A stretch of 64,000 nt of DNA from Acidobacteriota bacterium (GCA_019639175.1 JAHBSK010000011.1:1-64000), one strand, 5' to 3'; positions 16,911 to 26,314 are shown, counted from the stretch's first letter. The notes: generated from the letters alone by a model not told the origin. Translations and numbers: made by a program.

Positions 16911-17012
16911 CAGAACGCTTCTCGTCATTTGTCCGGCATTAGCCGCACCGTGAACGACGCGGCCATGCCTCAGCTAAATTGTCCCGCCTTCAAACGGTGG
17001 ATAGGCGGACGA

Positions 17013-17501
17013 TCAAAGCCTGTTCACATTCAGTTTGAATCTCCTGCCCGGAGCAAAACCGCCGAGATGCTGGATTATCTGTTTCATTGCCGTTTTGCTT
17101 CCGTTGATGCCTGTGGCGGTCTGTGATGTTCCGGGGGCGACGCATCCTGACAGGCCGGCAACTTCATAACAAGAGTGCATCAAGAAGCCTCTTTCAGTGT
17201 CCTTCTTTTTCTCGCTATCCCATCTCATAATGTAATTTCCTTTCAGATCCATAATTCGGAAGAGATGATTGTTGTTCCAGGCCTCTTTTTTTGAGTGCTT
17301 CTCCATTATTGCGAGATAAGATTCTCCGACGTTCAATCTCACATAGTTACCGCCGCGTTCAAGCGTGTGGTAAGGAATATTGTTGATCACCAAATAGCCA
17401 CGCATCCCGATGATTGCATCGTCACCTGTCCCGATAGTCACCGTGACCTCCGATCTGAATAAATAAATTTCCGTACCTTCCGTTGATAGTTCCGCTCCCA
17501 T
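17013..17501 (-). CDS. DUF5675-like protein
   Basis: A 162-residue soluble protein with YHTLERGGNYVRLNVGES early, LMHSCYEVAGLSGCVAPG in the middle and a Ser/Lys/Ala helix (NGSKTAMKQIIQHL) after it. The TLE...G, His, GC(I/V)xxG and later Ser-containing helix match in outline the DUF5675 family found in phage and bacterial cell-wall-related contexts. That assignment is tentative. The ATG at 17501 is chosen because AAAGGAGAG precedes it. It follows two other minus-strand unknown genes with short gaps and may share their transcript. Confidence 0.55.
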   Translation of the reverse strand: MGAELSTEGTEIYLFRSEVTVTIGTGDDAIIGMRGYLVINNIPYHTLERGGNYVRLNVGESYLAIMEKHSKKEAWNNNHLFRIMDLKGNYIMRWDSEKKKDTERGFLMHSCYEVAGLSGCVAPGTSQTATGINGSKTAMKQIIQHLGGFAPGRRFKLNVNRL

Positions 17502-17520
17502 ATTTCTCTCCTTTAAATTG

Positions 17521-17874
17521 TTAAATTGCCGCATCCTTGTCAGCCGGAACGAGATCATCTCCTCGTCCGGTTTGATCTGTTTTTTCGAGACGCTTGGCCA
17601 AAGTGCCGTTCAGTCTGAAATCGCCGTCCGTCATCTCTTCGACCTCGATGCTGCCTTCGTGTTCGCGGGCATAGACGGTCATTTCCGTATCGCCGTCGGT
17701 CTTTATCACTTCAACGCGAAATGATTCGCCGACCGAAGTAAATGAACCCGGCCCATGACTTTTAATAACGCTCCGTTCAATGGTCGTTTTGCGTTTGTAA
17801 GCTCTTCTGATCATCTGGTTGTGCCGTTCGCTAACACCTTGATTGAGATCGGACAAAATACCTTTGGCCGTCAA
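17521..17874 (-). CDS. hypothetical protein, up to 117 aa
   Basis: Unrecognised. Residues from about 35 on look beta-rich (SVIKSHGPGSFTSVGESF, then VEVIKTDGDTEMTVYA), ending in an acidic and Lys/Arg tail. The longest frame starts at a TTG (17874) that overlaps the preceding gene by 44 bases; an ATG at 17814, outside that overlap, is more conventional and would give 97 residues. Neither has a clear ribosome-binding site. It lies 20 bases before the DUF5675-like gene. Confidence 0.45.
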   Translation of the reverse strand: MTAKGILSDLNQGVSERHNQMIRRAYKRKTTIERSVIKSHGPGSFTSVGESFRVEVIKTDGDTEMTVYAREHEGSIEVEEMTDGDFRLNGTLAKRLEKTDQTGRGDDLVPADKDAAI

Positions 17875-18664
17875 GCCCCACCTCGTTTGAGGCCTGCCTT
17901 GCCGACACCGTGAAGGATGACACGGCGCCGTTATTGAATCGCAGCGTAAGCGTTTTTCCGTCAGCTCCGATCAGCCACTTGCCGGTCTTGTTTCCCGTCG
18001 CGGCAAAGCTCCCGTCATTGGAGTTTCCCGGAGAAAATCCGCCCATGTCCGTCGATTGGTAAAATACGCCGTCGCGGCAAAGCATGATGTCCTTTCGTTC
18101 GGAAAATCCGCTTGCGGTATAGAGATAAGTGAGTTGTTTGCCAGCCAGGGCCTGACGCACCTGTTCCGCAACGGCTGACGCTTTCGGTGCCGCAAATTCC
18201 ATGCTGTTGGCAATTGCCAAAGCCGTGTTAAATCCCTTTTCGGAATTGGCCTGGTCGGTTATCGCGACCACTGCGACACCGCCGCGGCCATCCGAACGAT
18301 AGACGACGGCCGTATCTATGTAACCGACACCTTGCGGAGTTCGTTTGATCGTCCTGAATATCTTGCCGCCCGTAATATTTTGCTGTTCGCCGACAAGTTC
18401 AAGCCCGTCAGCCTCTAAATTTGCATCCGCCCAAAATGCCTGATGGTCACGATAGTTGTGAGATTTGACGATGATGACTATCAGTTGTGCCTGATCAACG
18501 AATGAAAATCCTTCCGCGGTTTGGTTGGATGTCCAACCGTTCGGCTGCAAAAAGCTGTAACCCTCGATCTCGCTTTTCACACGTTTGGCCGTCGTTTGCC
18601 CGAATGAGAACAAGCAAAGCATCAGTGATATAAGAACGGAAAAAAATATCTTGTTTCTGCACAT
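17831..18664 (-). CDS. secreted protein of unknown function, 277 aa
   Basis: Signal peptide at residues 1-22 (NKIFFSVLISLMLCLFSFG, cleavage near GQT). The mature N-terminal half (IEGYSFLQPNGW, then GGKIFRTIKRTP and ANSMEFAAP) resembles PsbP/DUF1795-type stress or lipoprotein-associated folds in its alternation of strands and the closing 'NSMEF' strand; this is a weak similarity. The C-terminal half (LTYLYTASGFSERKDIMLC, then GKWLIGADGKTLTLRFNNG) looks like a small beta-barrel. Divergent from the winged-helix/TPR regulator 184 bases away. Confidence 0.7.
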   Translation of the reverse strand: MCRNKIFFSVLISLMLCLFSFGQTTAKRVKSEIEGYSFLQPNGWTSNQTAEGFSFVDQAQLIVIIVKSHNYRDHQAFWADANLEADGLELVGEQQNITGGKIFRTIKRTPQGVGYIDTAVVYRSDGRGGVAVVAITDQANSEKGFNTALAIANSMEFAAPKASAVAEQVRQALAGKQLTYLYTASGFSERKDIMLCRDGVFYQSTDMGGFSPGNSNDGSFAATGNKTGKWLIGADGKTLTLRFNNGAVSSFTVSARQASNEVGLDGQRYFVRSQSRC

Positions 18665-18847
18665 ATTGAATACTTCTATTAAATTGCTGCCCTGCGGTTT
18701 AACAAGGACCTTGACTCGCCAGCTTTCGCATCCGCAAATACAGCTTTTTATGCCGTCGAGTCTCTGCTATATTATTTGCGGTGAATTTAATTGTCTTGAG
18801 GGAACCTTGAGCGATTTGTGAGCAATGTTTGAGGGTCGCCTAAAGAA

Positions 18848-20770
18848 TTGCAAAACAACGACTTACATACATTTGGAGATTTCACGCTTGATGTCGCGAT
18901 GGGGCTGCTGACCCATAACGGCGAACAGGTGAAACTTGCTCCAAAGGTCTATTTATCGCTTGTTTATCTTGTAAAAAATGCCGGACGCGTGGTTTCAAAG
19001 GACGAGCTTTTCAGTGAACTTTGGGCTGATACATTTGTCGAGGACAACGCTCTTTCATACACGATCTCACAGTTGAGAAAGGCATTGGCGGCCTATGACG
19101 AGGACACCGTGTTTGTCGAGACAGTCCCGCGACGCGGTTTCCGCTTTGCGGCGGACGTGGCGGGAGTATTTGAAAATGCAATTGAGCCAAGACCTGAAAC
19201 TTTCATCGAACGCAGGACGATAGAAGAGGTCTGGATCGAAGAAGCTGAAGAAGAGCATGAGATCGCAACAGCGGATAAATTGCTCCCTCCGCGTTCAGCC
19301 GTTCGCCCAAAATGGCCGCTTATTGCCGCGTTTGTGCTGATCGCGGCTGTCGGGGCCTATTGGTTCCAAGGCTATCGCGATACAGTTGTTAGACCGAGGT
19401 CGGTTGCGGTCGTTCCACTTCAGCATATTGGCGGCGAGCATGTTGACCGTTCAATTTTGCTGGGCATGACCTATGCACTTATCTCGCAGCTTGGGCGTTC
19501 AAATGAACTTGTCGTAAGGCCGCTGGCATCTACGTTGTCGGCATTTGAGGCCGATCCCGATCCGATAGCCGTTGGCAGAAAGTTAGGCGTTGACACTGTC
19601 GTTGAATGGAATCTGCAATTATCTGAAGGCCAGTTCAGGGTCAATGCACGATCAATAAATATAGAAGACGGAAGACAGTTGTGGAATGAGTCGTTTATCT
19701 ATTCAGAGAGCGATCTTTTTAAGGTTCAGGATGCCGTGTCTGATATGACATCACGTTCTCTGATAGCGAATCTGTCTGTCGATGAGAATAACAGGCTTCA
19801 TGCCCGTCCCACTTCTAATAACTACGCATATCAGGCATATCTTCGCGGCAGATTTCATTGGAACAAGCGTGACCTCGAGGGTTTTAGAACCGCTCAGGAA
19901 CTGTTCGAGCAGGCCATAGCGTTGGATCAGAACTTTGCGGATACTCATGCCGGCCTGGCTGATGTATATCTGGGTTTTTACGACTATGGATATAAACCGG
20001 CCACAGAGACAGTGTCTAAAGCACTTGCATCGGCAAATCAAGCCTTGCAGATCGACCCCAGATCGGCTGAGGCTTATTCAACCATTGCCTCGATAGAGTT
20101 TTTGCACGATCGCAATATTGCGGCGGCAGAAGCAAGTTTTAGACGCGCGATAGAAATGTCTCCGAACACTCCTACGGCAAGACTGAGGTTCGGCTGGATG
20201 CTTTCTGTGGTCGGCAGGCTGGATGAAGGGTTGGAGCAACTGCAAATTGCAGAGACTGTTGACCCGACATCACACATTGTCCAAACGAATATTGCATATA
20301 ATCATATATTGCGACGCGATCTCGCCGGAGCAGAAGAGCGTCTGAAAAATGTTCTCAAAACAACTGCCGGGTTCAGTTTGCCCCACTGGTATCTGGGGAC
20401 GGTCTATTATCTGCAAGGAAAAGAAAGCGAGGCGATCGAATCCTATCTAAAGGCTTACGAACTTGATCTGGGAAGTAAGTCTATCACACGCGTAAGGGAA
20501 GCGATCGCCGCCAACGGACAAAAGGCCGCATTTTTAAGCTGGCGTGCCGAGCTGGAGAAGAACTATGAGACCGCATATTTTCCGCCATCAAACATCGCGC
20601 TCGTGGCTTCGCTTCAGCGTGATCGTGAAGCGACACTGCGTTGGCTGAGCGAATCAGAGCGTGTAAAAGATCCTTGGATATTGCAGATACTGCACGACCC
20701 CGAATACGATTTTTTAAAGGGCGACCCTACATACGACTCTTTGATCGCCGGATTACTCAGCAAGTCATAA
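18848..20770 (+). CDS. CadC-like membrane regulator: winged helix, one TM segment, TPR repeats
   Basis: A transcriptional regulator anchored in the inner membrane. Residues 5-105 form an OmpR/PhoB-type winged helix (FGDFTLDVAMGLL, then LFSELWADTFVEDNALSYTISQLRKAL, ending VPRRGFRFAA). A single TM segment is at about 158-175 (WPLIAAFVLIAAVGAYWF). The remainder (about 180-640) is periplasmic, with an adenylate-cyclase-TolB-like region and several tetratricopeptide repeats (AYQAYLRGRFHWNKRDLEGF, then AIALDQNFADTHAGLADVY). No receiver domain is present. The start is a TTG with GAGGG upstream; no nearby ATG fits. The target gene is unknown; the secreted-protein gene transcribed divergently from it is a candidate. 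Confidence 0.85.
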   Translation: MQNNDLHTFGDFTLDVAMGLLTHNGEQVKLAPKVYLSLVYLVKNAGRVVSKDELFSELWADTFVEDNALSYTISQLRKALAAYDEDTVFVETVPRRGFRFAADVAGVFENAIEPRPETFIERRTIEEVWIEEAEEEHEIATADKLLPPRSAVRPKWPLIAAFVLIAAVGAYWFQGYRDTVVRPRSVAVVPLQHIGGEHVDRSILLGMTYALISQLGRSNELVVRPLASTLSAFEADPDPIAVGRKLGVDTVVEWNLQLSEGQFRVNARSINIEDGRQLWNESFIYSESDLFKVQDAVSDMTSRSLIANLSVDENNRLHARPTSNNYAYQAYLRGRFHWNKRDLEGFRTAQELFEQAIALDQNFADTHAGLADVYLGFYDYGYKPATETVSKALASANQALQIDPRSAEAYSTIASIEFLHDRNIAAAEASFRRAIEMSPNTPTARLRFGWMLSVVGRLDEGLEQLQIAETVDPTSHIVQTNIAYNHILRRDLAGAEERLKNVLKTTAGFSLPHWYLGTVYYLQGKESEAIESYLKAYELDLGSKSITRVREAIAANGQKAAFLSWRAELEKNYETAYFPPSNIALVASLQRDREATLRWLSESERVKDPWILQILHDPEYDFLKGDPTYDSLIAGLLSKS

Positions 20771-20796
20771 GGCAGCCCTACAATAAATAGAAAACA

Positions 20797-20818
20797 ACCA
20801 CCCGTTTTCGCGGGTGGT
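20797..20818. terminator. bidirectional intrinsic terminator
   Basis: ACCACCCG-TTTTCG-CGGGTGGT is a perfect 8-bp stem with a six-base loop, between convergent genes. An AAAACAA run on one side and a T-rich CATTATTT on the other allow it to work in both directions. Confidence 0.85.
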
Positions 20819-20824
20819 CATTAT

Positions 20825-22231
20825 TTAGAGTGATTCCGATATGGCGGCGTCGAATATTTCCAGTGCGACATCGACATTTTCCTTGGTCAGGATCAGTGGC
20901 GGCGACCAGCGGATGGTGCTTGTGCCGCAGCCGAGAATGATAAGGCCGCGATTGAAACACTCCATTTCGATGCGGTCACGGAGTTCAGGGTCGGGAGCAA
21001 AATGGCCCGCTCGCGAAAGAACCACCCCGTCCGTCTCTCCCCGGTTAGAAGGTGAGCCGGCGGGCTTAACAAACTCCACGCCGAGCATCATGCCCAAGCC
21101 GCGAACGTCGCCGATGCAGTCGTATTTTTCCTTCAGCTTGTTCAACCCACCTTCGAGGTAAGAACCGACCTCGGCCGAGTTCGCGACCAGGCCGCCCTCG
21201 AGCAATTCAATGGTCTTTAGTGCCGCAGCGATGGCGACCGGATTGCCGCCAAAGGTGGAAGCGTGAGCGCCTTTATGCCAACTCATAATGTCAGCCTTGG
21301 CGGTGCAGACGCCGATCGGCATTCCTGAACCGATGCCTTTTGCCATACAGACGATGTCGGCCTTAACGCCGTCGTGATGGTCAAGAGCGAACATCTTTCC
21401 TGTGCGTCCCATGCCGGACTGCACCTCGTCAACGATGAGCATGATGCCGTGCTGGTCGCAGATGCGGCGAAGTTCTTTTACGAAAGCCGTCGGTGCCGGG
21501 ACGTAGCCGCCTTCGCCCTGAACGACCTCAAGAATAATGCCTGCAACCTCTTCGGGCGGCGTCGTTGTCTGAAAAACACGATTTTCCAGCCAGTTGATGA
21601 CGTCGCGTGTCACGGTCGCCTCGTCCGAAGGAGCGTCGGTCGCGAAATGACGGAATTTGTTCGGATAGGGAATATGAACAACGTCCAACGCCTGGCGTGC
21701 GAATCCAAGCCGTTGTGCTTTTTTGCTCGAAGTCAGGCTCAGCGCACCGAGCGTTCTGCCGTGAAACGAGCCGTAGAACGAGATGAATTTCTGCCGCTTG
21801 GTGTGATACATCGCCAGTTTCAGAGCGGTTTCTATAGCCTCGGCGCCGCTGTTGGCAAAATGCGTTTTGGTAGGGCCGTCGATCGGCACGATCTCGTCCA
21901 GCTTTTTGCCGAGTTCCGGCATGTGGCGATAGTAAAAATCGGTTCCGCAAAGATGCAGGAATTCATTTGCCTGATCGGTGATGGCCTTGACCACATCGGG
22001 GTGGCAATGGCCGGTCGAACAAACGGCGACGCCTGCGTTGCAGTCCAAAAACACGTTGCCGTCCGGATCTTCTATCCAAACGCCGTAACCTTTTTCGGCG
22101 ACCAGTTTGTAATCCGGCCGCGGATAGCTCGGTGTTACATATTTGGCGTCTGCCTCAATTATAGCTTGCGCCTTTGGGCCGGGAAGCTCAGTTTTGATAA
22201 CAGGTCTTTGCAATTCTTGTGTCGGTGTCAT
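20825..22231 (-). CDS. class III PLP-dependent aminotransferase (acetylornithine/GABA family)
   Basis: A 468-residue fold-type I aminotransferase of the ArgD/GabT group. Visible signatures are DCNAGVAVCSTGHCHPDVV near the N-terminus, NSGAEAIETALKLA, FYGSFHGRTLGALSLTSSK, VQGEGGYVPA, the PLP-binding IVDEVQSGMGRTGK, and the Schiff-base Lys in MAKGIGSGMP, followed by STFGGNPVA. The N-terminal extension of about 40 residues and the length suggest a member acting on 4-aminobutyrate, lysine or a related omega-amine rather than a plain ArgD; the substrate cannot be fixed from sequence. Its 5' region (22231-22538) is GC-rich and hairpin-prone. Confidence 0.88.
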   Translation of the reverse strand: MTPTQELQRPVIKTELPGPKAQAIIEADAKYVTPSYPRPDYKLVAEKGYGVWIEDPDGNVFLDCNAGVAVCSTGHCHPDVVKAITDQANEFLHLCGTDFYYRHMPELGKKLDEIVPIDGPTKTHFANSGAEAIETALKLAMYHTKRQKFISFYGSFHGRTLGALSLTSSKKAQRLGFARQALDVVHIPYPNKFRHFATDAPSDEATVTRDVINWLENRVFQTTTPPEEVAGIILEVVQGEGGYVPAPTAFVKELRRICDQHGIMLIVDEVQSGMGRTGKMFALDHHDGVKADIVCMAKGIGSGMPIGVCTAKADIMSWHKGAHASTFGGNPVAIAAALKTIELLEGGLVANSAEVGSYLEGGLNKLKEKYDCIGDVRGLGMMLGVEFVKPAGSPSNRGETDGVVLSRAGHFAPDPELRDRIEMECFNRGLIILGCGTSTIRWSPPLILTKENVDVALEIFDAAISESL

Positions 22232-22537
22232 TTTTTAAACTCCTGATGTTAAGCAAGCGGCCAGAGCATTGACCGCGAAACAGAGGTGGATCGACGGGCC
22301 GATGCCGTCGGATTAACGACAGACAGATGGCCTAATCACCGCCGAAAAGGTCGGCGCGCTGCCAGGCAGGACGAAGTTTTGCTACAGAACGCGGGGTCAT
22401 ATTTAAATAAGCTTCATTATATCAAAATAACCTCAGTGAGTGAATACTGTGAGCATTCTGTCAGCCTGCACGGTTGGGATTTTCAGGAAGCTCAAAGTAT
22501 ATTGTTCTATATCCAATATTTTCACCCATAGCGAGGA
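22232..22537. other. intergenic region with two hairpins
   Basis: About 300 bases between the divergent aminotransferase and sugar-dehydrogenase genes. Two small hairpins are visible close to the aminotransferase start: CGACGG/CCGTCG (22292-22310, loop 7) and CGCCGA/TCGGCG (22340-22356, loop 5). The rest is AT-rich near the sugar dehydrogenase and presumably holds both promoters. I could not match it to a known riboswitch, and no open frame here looks coding. Confidence 0.4.
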
Positions 22538-23806
22538 ATGATGACATCAAGATATTTTGAAAGGGCTTTTGCATTGACAGGGATCGTATTACTTCTTTTA
22601 TCAGCAGCATATTCACAAACCACGCCACTGCTGCCAAAGATCGTTGAGGTGGAAAGGCCTGTTGTGCGTTCGGTCGATCCCGCAAAACTGCCGGAGCCAT
22701 TTCACACCGATAGCGCCAGGAGAATGTCGCGGCAGATCGAACAGCCGGCGGATGCAAAATTCCTTGTGCCGAAAGGCTTTAAGGTCAGCGTTTTTGCCGA
22801 AGGCGGATTCACTTATCCGCGCTGGATGGTGCTCGCGCCGAATGGAGATGTTTTTGTCGCAGATTCGCGTGCAAACTCCATAGTCGTTCTCCGTGATACG
22901 AACAAGGACGGCAAGGCAGACCAGCGTTGGGTCTGGTCTGATAAATTATCACAGCCGTTTGGAATGGCATTTCATAAAGACTGGTTCTACGTTGCCAACA
23001 CTGATGCGGTCGTGAGATTCAAATATAAAAGCGGCCAGACCGAGGCCCTGGGCGAACCGGAAAAGATCGTAGAACTGACACCGGGCGGTTATAACCAGCA
23101 CTGGACACGCAATATTTTGTTTTCGCCCGACGGCAAAAAGATGTTCGTTTCCATCGGTTCGGCAACGAATGTTTCGGTCGAGGCCGACCCGAAACGCGCT
23201 GCGATCTCGGTTTATGATCCTGACGGAAAGAACCACAAGATATACGCCTCGGGGCTGAGAAATCCCATTGGTCTGGCGTGGAATCCCGCAAACGGCGAAC
23301 TGTGGACAGCCGTTAATGAACGCGACGGTTTGGGCGACGACCTTGTTCCTGATTACGCCACCTCGGTAAAAGAGGGCGGTTTTTACGGCTGGCCGTATTC
23401 GTATCTTGGTCAGAATGAAGATCCGCGCCGTAAGGGCGAAAGTCCCGACCATATCAAAAAAGCCATTGTCCCGGACGTTCTTTTCCGTTCACATGTTGCC
23501 GCACTCGGCATAGTTTTTTACACAGGTAAGATGTTTCCGAAGCAATATCACGGCGATGCTTTCGTTGCATTTCACGGTTCGTGGAATCGCCAAAAGCTCA
23601 GTGGTTACAAGATCGCCCGCATCCCATTCAAGGAAGGCAAACCCGTCGGTAACTTCTATGAAGAATTTGTCTCCGGCTGGCTGCCGGACGAAAACTCGAA
23701 CGAGGTCTGGGGCCGCCCCGTCGGCTTGCTGGTCAATGCCGACGGCTCGCTACTCATCGCCGACGACGGCGCAAAAAAGATCTGGCGCGTGAGCTATGGG
23801 AAATAG
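22538..23806 (+). CDS. sorbosone dehydrogenase-type PQQ-dependent sugar dehydrogenase
   Basis: A secreted six-bladed beta-propeller of the glucose/sorbosone dehydrogenase family, oxidising sugars in the periplasm, classically with PQQ. Signal peptide at residues 6-27 (FALTGIVLLLLSAAYSQ). Signature segments: PRWMVLAPNGDVFVADS, LSQPFGMAFHKDWFYVANTD, HWTRNILFSPDGKKMFVSIG, YASGLRNPIGLAWNP, NERDGLGDDLVPDY, GGFYGWPYSYLG, FVAFHGSWNR and GRPVGLLVNADGSLLIADDG. PQQ dependence is assumed from the family; no PQQ synthesis gene is nearby. It converges with the four-helix-bundle gene after a single base. Confidence 0.88.
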   Translation: MMTSRYFERAFALTGIVLLLLSAAYSQTTPLLPKIVEVERPVVRSVDPAKLPEPFHTDSARRMSRQIEQPADAKFLVPKGFKVSVFAEGGFTYPRWMVLAPNGDVFVADSRANSIVVLRDTNKDGKADQRWVWSDKLSQPFGMAFHKDWFYVANTDAVVRFKYKSGQTEALGEPEKIVELTPGGYNQHWTRNILFSPDGKKMFVSIGSATNVSVEADPKRAAISVYDPDGKNHKIYASGLRNPIGLAWNPANGELWTAVNERDGLGDDLVPDYATSVKEGGFYGWPYSYLGQNEDPRRKGESPDHIKKAIVPDVLFRSHVAALGIVFYTGKMFPKQYHGDAFVAFHGSWNRQKLSGYKIARIPFKEGKPVGNFYEEFVSGWLPDENSNEVWGRPVGLLVNADGSLLIADDGAKKIWRVSYGK

Positions 23807-23807
23807 A

Positions 23808-24176
23808 TCACGGCTCGCCGAAAGCATGAGCAAGTCGCTGGTTAAAGCCGCTAAGCATCTTTTTTACCTCAACGACCTTTTGCTGATGATCTTTGTGAAC
23901 AGATTCGGCAAGCATTTCAAGGTCGCATGCCATCAGAGCGTAATACTCCAACCGGCTTGCAAACCCAAAAGCAGCAGAGATCGACCTGCCAAACTCCGCA
24001 TCGTTTGTTTTGCCGCAGCCCTCGGCAATATATGCAGGAATATCGACGCTCGTTTTTCGCATCGAATGTCTTAATCCGAAGGTTTCTTCACGAGGGAAAT
24101 CAGCCGTAAGGTGATACGTTAATAATGCAAGTTCATGAGCTTTTTGCCAGACTTTTAAGTTTCTGAAATCTTGCAT
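23808..24176 (-). CDS. four helix bundle protein (23S rRNA intervening-sequence protein family)
   Basis: A 122-residue all-helical protein with the family start MQDFRNLKVWQKAHELALL and the core LRHSMRKTSVDIPAYIAEGCG, then LEYYALMACDLEML. These proteins were first found in intervening sequences of 23S rRNA and form pentamers; their function is not known. Here it stands alone and convergent with the sugar dehydrogenase, one base away, with no rRNA nearby. A heptamer-period hairpin lies upstream. Confidence 0.88.
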   Translation of the reverse strand: MQDFRNLKVWQKAHELALLTYHLTADFPREETFGLRHSMRKTSVDIPAYIAEGCGKTNDAEFGRSISAAFGFASRLEYYALMACDLEMLAESVHKDHQQKVVEVKKMLSGFNQRLAHAFGEP

Positions 24177-24206
24177 AACTTTTATAGTCTTCAGTTTTTT
24201 TTAAAA

Positions 24207-24253
24207 CAGCCGTTAGCTATCAGCTTTCAGTCTGACAGCTGAAAGCTGTATTT
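24207..24253. repeat. heptamer-period hairpin repeat
   Basis: Between the mutase and four-helix-bundle genes, 7-base units such as TCAGCTT, TCAGTCT, GACAGCT and GAAAGCT follow one another. They build a perfect 10-bp hairpin, CAGCTTTCAG (24221-24230) and CTGAAAGCTG (24239-24248), with an 8-base loop. It may act as a transcription end for the mutase gene, but no T-tract follows. Confidence 0.6.
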
Positions 24254-25927
24254 CTAAAACGCCGGTTCTTCGTAGATGCCGTAAACGTCGCGCAAGGCGA
24301 CGCATATTTCCTCGACGGTGGCGTATGCCCCGACGGCCTCGATGATGGCGGGCATCGTATTTTCGTTCTCGACGGCGGCTTTTTTCAGTTTTTCCAGGGC
24401 GTTGGAAACGGCTCCGGCGTCGCGTTCTTTTTTGACGCGTTCCAAGCGTTCGAGCTGGTGGTCGCGGACGGTTTCGTCGATCTGGAGGATGTTCACTTTT
24501 GAGGTTTCTTCCTCCATGGCGTATTTGTTCACGCCGACAATGGTTTGCTCGTTTCGCTCGACCGCTTTTTGATACTGGTAGGCGGATTCCTGTATCTCAC
24601 GCTGCGGAAAGCCCGCTTCGACAGCTTCGACCATACCGCCAAAACCGTCGATCTTATCAAAATAATCAAAGCAGCCGTCGATCATTTTCTGCGTTAGCGA
24701 TTCCACATAATAACTGCCGCCGAGCGGATCGACGGTGTTCACCACGCCCGTCTCCTCGGCGATTATCTGCTGTGTGCGGAGCGCAATGAGAGCGGCCTCG
24801 TCGGTCGGCAGGGCGAGTGCTTCGTCGTATGAATCGGTGTGCAGACTTTGCGTGCCGCCGAGTACACCGGCCAACGCCTGTATCGCGACGCGGGCGATGT
24901 TTATCAACGGCTGCTGGACGGTGAGCGAAACTCCCGCAGTCTGCGTGTGAAAACGCATCTGCATCGTGCGCGGATTCTTTGCGCCAAAGCGTTCCTTCAT
25001 CGTCCTAGCCCAGACAACGCGGGCGGCGCGATATTTTGCGATCTCCTCAAAGAAATCGTTGTGAGCGTTAAAAAAGAACGATATGCGCGGAACAAATTCA
25101 TCCACGTCCATTCCGCGATCAACGCCGTATTGAACGTATTCGACGCCGTCACGCAGAGTGAACGCCAATTCTTGCAACGCGGTCGCTCCTGCCTCGCGAA
25201 TGTGATAGCCGCTGACCGAGATCGGGTTATATTTCGGGACGTATTTGGTCGTGTATTCAAACGTATCGATGACCAGTTTCATCGCCGGTTTTATCGGATA
25301 GATCCATTCCTTTTGGGCGATATATTCCTTCAGAATGTCGTTTTGCAGCGTGCCGGATATTTTCTTGAAATCAGCCTTCTGCTTCTCAGCGACGACGAGA
25401 TACATCGCCAAAAATATCGGTGCCGGGGCATTGATGGTCTGTGAAACTGTTACCTGATCGAGCGGAATGCCGTCAAACAAAACCTCAAAATCCGCCAGTG
25501 AGGAAACGGCCACGCCGCACTTGCCGACCTCGCCTTCGCTCAGCGGCGAATCGGCGTCAAGGCCCATCAACGCGGGCAGATCATACGCGACCGAAAGCCC
25601 GGTTTGCCCCTGTGACATCAGGTATTTGAAACGTCTGTTCGTTTCCTCGGGCGATGAAAAACCCGCGAACTGCCGCATCGTCCACAGCTTGCCACGATAG
25701 CCGGTCGGGTGAATGCCGCGTTTATACGGATATTCACCGGGAAATCCGGCATCCATGCCGTCGCTGTCCGCTTCACTGTAAAGCCTTTCGACCGGTTCCA
25801 GCGAAATGCCCTCAAAGCTCTCTTTGCGTTCGGGCCGCTTCGCCAAAACCTTCGACAATGTTTCCTCTTCCCAACGCTGCTTTTCAGCCTCAGCCGCCGT
25901 CTTTGCTTCTTTTATCTCTGTTGACAT
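24254..25927 (-). CDS. acyl-CoA mutase large subunit (methylmalonyl-CoA/isobutyryl-CoA mutase family)
   Basis: A cobalamin-dependent carbon-skeleton mutase subunit that holds the acyl-CoA-binding TIM barrel. Typical stretches are [20 protein letters not shown] near residue 68, [25 protein letters not shown]-like [42 protein letters not shown] and [20 protein letters not shown]. At 557 residues it stops before the C-terminal B12-binding domain of full-length MutB; it therefore belongs to the split type (like IcmA or archaeal MutA) and needs a separate small B12-binding subunit, not found in this window. The choice between methylmalonyl-CoA and isobutyryl-CoA cannot be made with confidence by eye. 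Confidence 0.9.
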   Translation of the reverse strand: MSTEIKEAKTAAEAEKQRWEEETLSKVLAKRPERKESFEGISLEPVERLYSEADSDGMDAGFPGEYPYKRGIHPTGYRGKLWTMRQFAGFSSPEETNRRFKYLMSQGQTGLSVAYDLPALMGLDADSPLSEGEVGKCGVAVSSLADFEVLFDGIPLDQVTVSQTINAPAPIFLAMYLVVAEKQKADFKKISGTLQNDILKEYIAQKEWIYPIKPAMKLVIDTFEYTTKYVPKYNPISVSGYHIREAGATALQELAFTLRDGVEYVQYGVDRGMDVDEFVPRISFFFNAHNDFFEEIAKYRAARVVWARTMKERFGAKNPRTMQMRFHTQTAGVSLTVQQPLINIARVAIQALAGVLGGTQSLHTDSYDEALALPTDEAALIALRTQQIIAEETGVVNTVDPLGGSYYVESLTQKMIDGCFDYFDKIDGFGGMVEAVEAGFPQREIQESAYQYQKAVERNEQTIVGVNKYAMEEETSKVNILQIDETVRDHQLERLERVKKERDAGAVSNALEKLKKAAVENENTMPAIIEAVGAYATVEEICVALRDVYGIYEEPAF

Positions 25928-25991
25928 AGGTTATGTGTGTATAAAGAAACATTCTATCACAATGCCTCTTAAGGCAGTTATTGCGGGCAGC

Positions 25992-26282
25992 CTATCGGAT
26001 AAATGGCGTGAGCAGCAAGCCCAACAATAACATTATTATCGGTATCAATAGAGGTGAACTGTTAATGGCAGTAACCACCCACCATATAGGCGTTTGTTTC
26101 CTTATGGCAACTACGAACGAAATGATAAAGCCGGGTATCAAAATGAGTAGTGTGATACCAACCCACAAAATATCGATATGATGGCCGCCGTGATAGATCA
26201 GATTCACATATGCCGCAATAAACAACAGGCCTGGAATTGCCGCAGCCAAGGGTTCTATAATTGTTCTTGCACTAACTGACAT
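25992..26282 (-). CDS. small membrane protein, three TM segments
   Basis: A 96-residue hydrophobic protein with TM segments at about 9-27 (PLAAAIPGLLFIAAYVNLI), 34-57 (ILWVGITLLILIPGFIISFVV) and 70-92 (INSSPLLIPIIMLLLGLLL). No family assigned. It resembles its upstream neighbour in layout, including an IN(S/C)xPL-like start of the third TM, so the two may be paralogues. Its start is uncertain: ATG 26282 is used, but an in-frame TTG at 26309 exists. Confidence 0.5.
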   Translation of the reverse strand: MSVSARTIIEPLAAAIPGLLFIAAYVNLIYHGGHHIDILWVGITLLILIPGFIISFVVAIRKQTPIWWVVTAINSSPLLIPIIMLLLGLLLTPFIR

Positions 26283-26314
26283 AGTTGCGAATACTTGTAA
26301 GCATCTCAAATAAC

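Noticed and set aside
21374..22246. Open frame of 290 codons on the plus strand opposite the aminotransferase
   Set aside because: Lies entirely antisense to a clear PLP enzyme and has no recognisable domain; it is a product of codon bias on the other strand.
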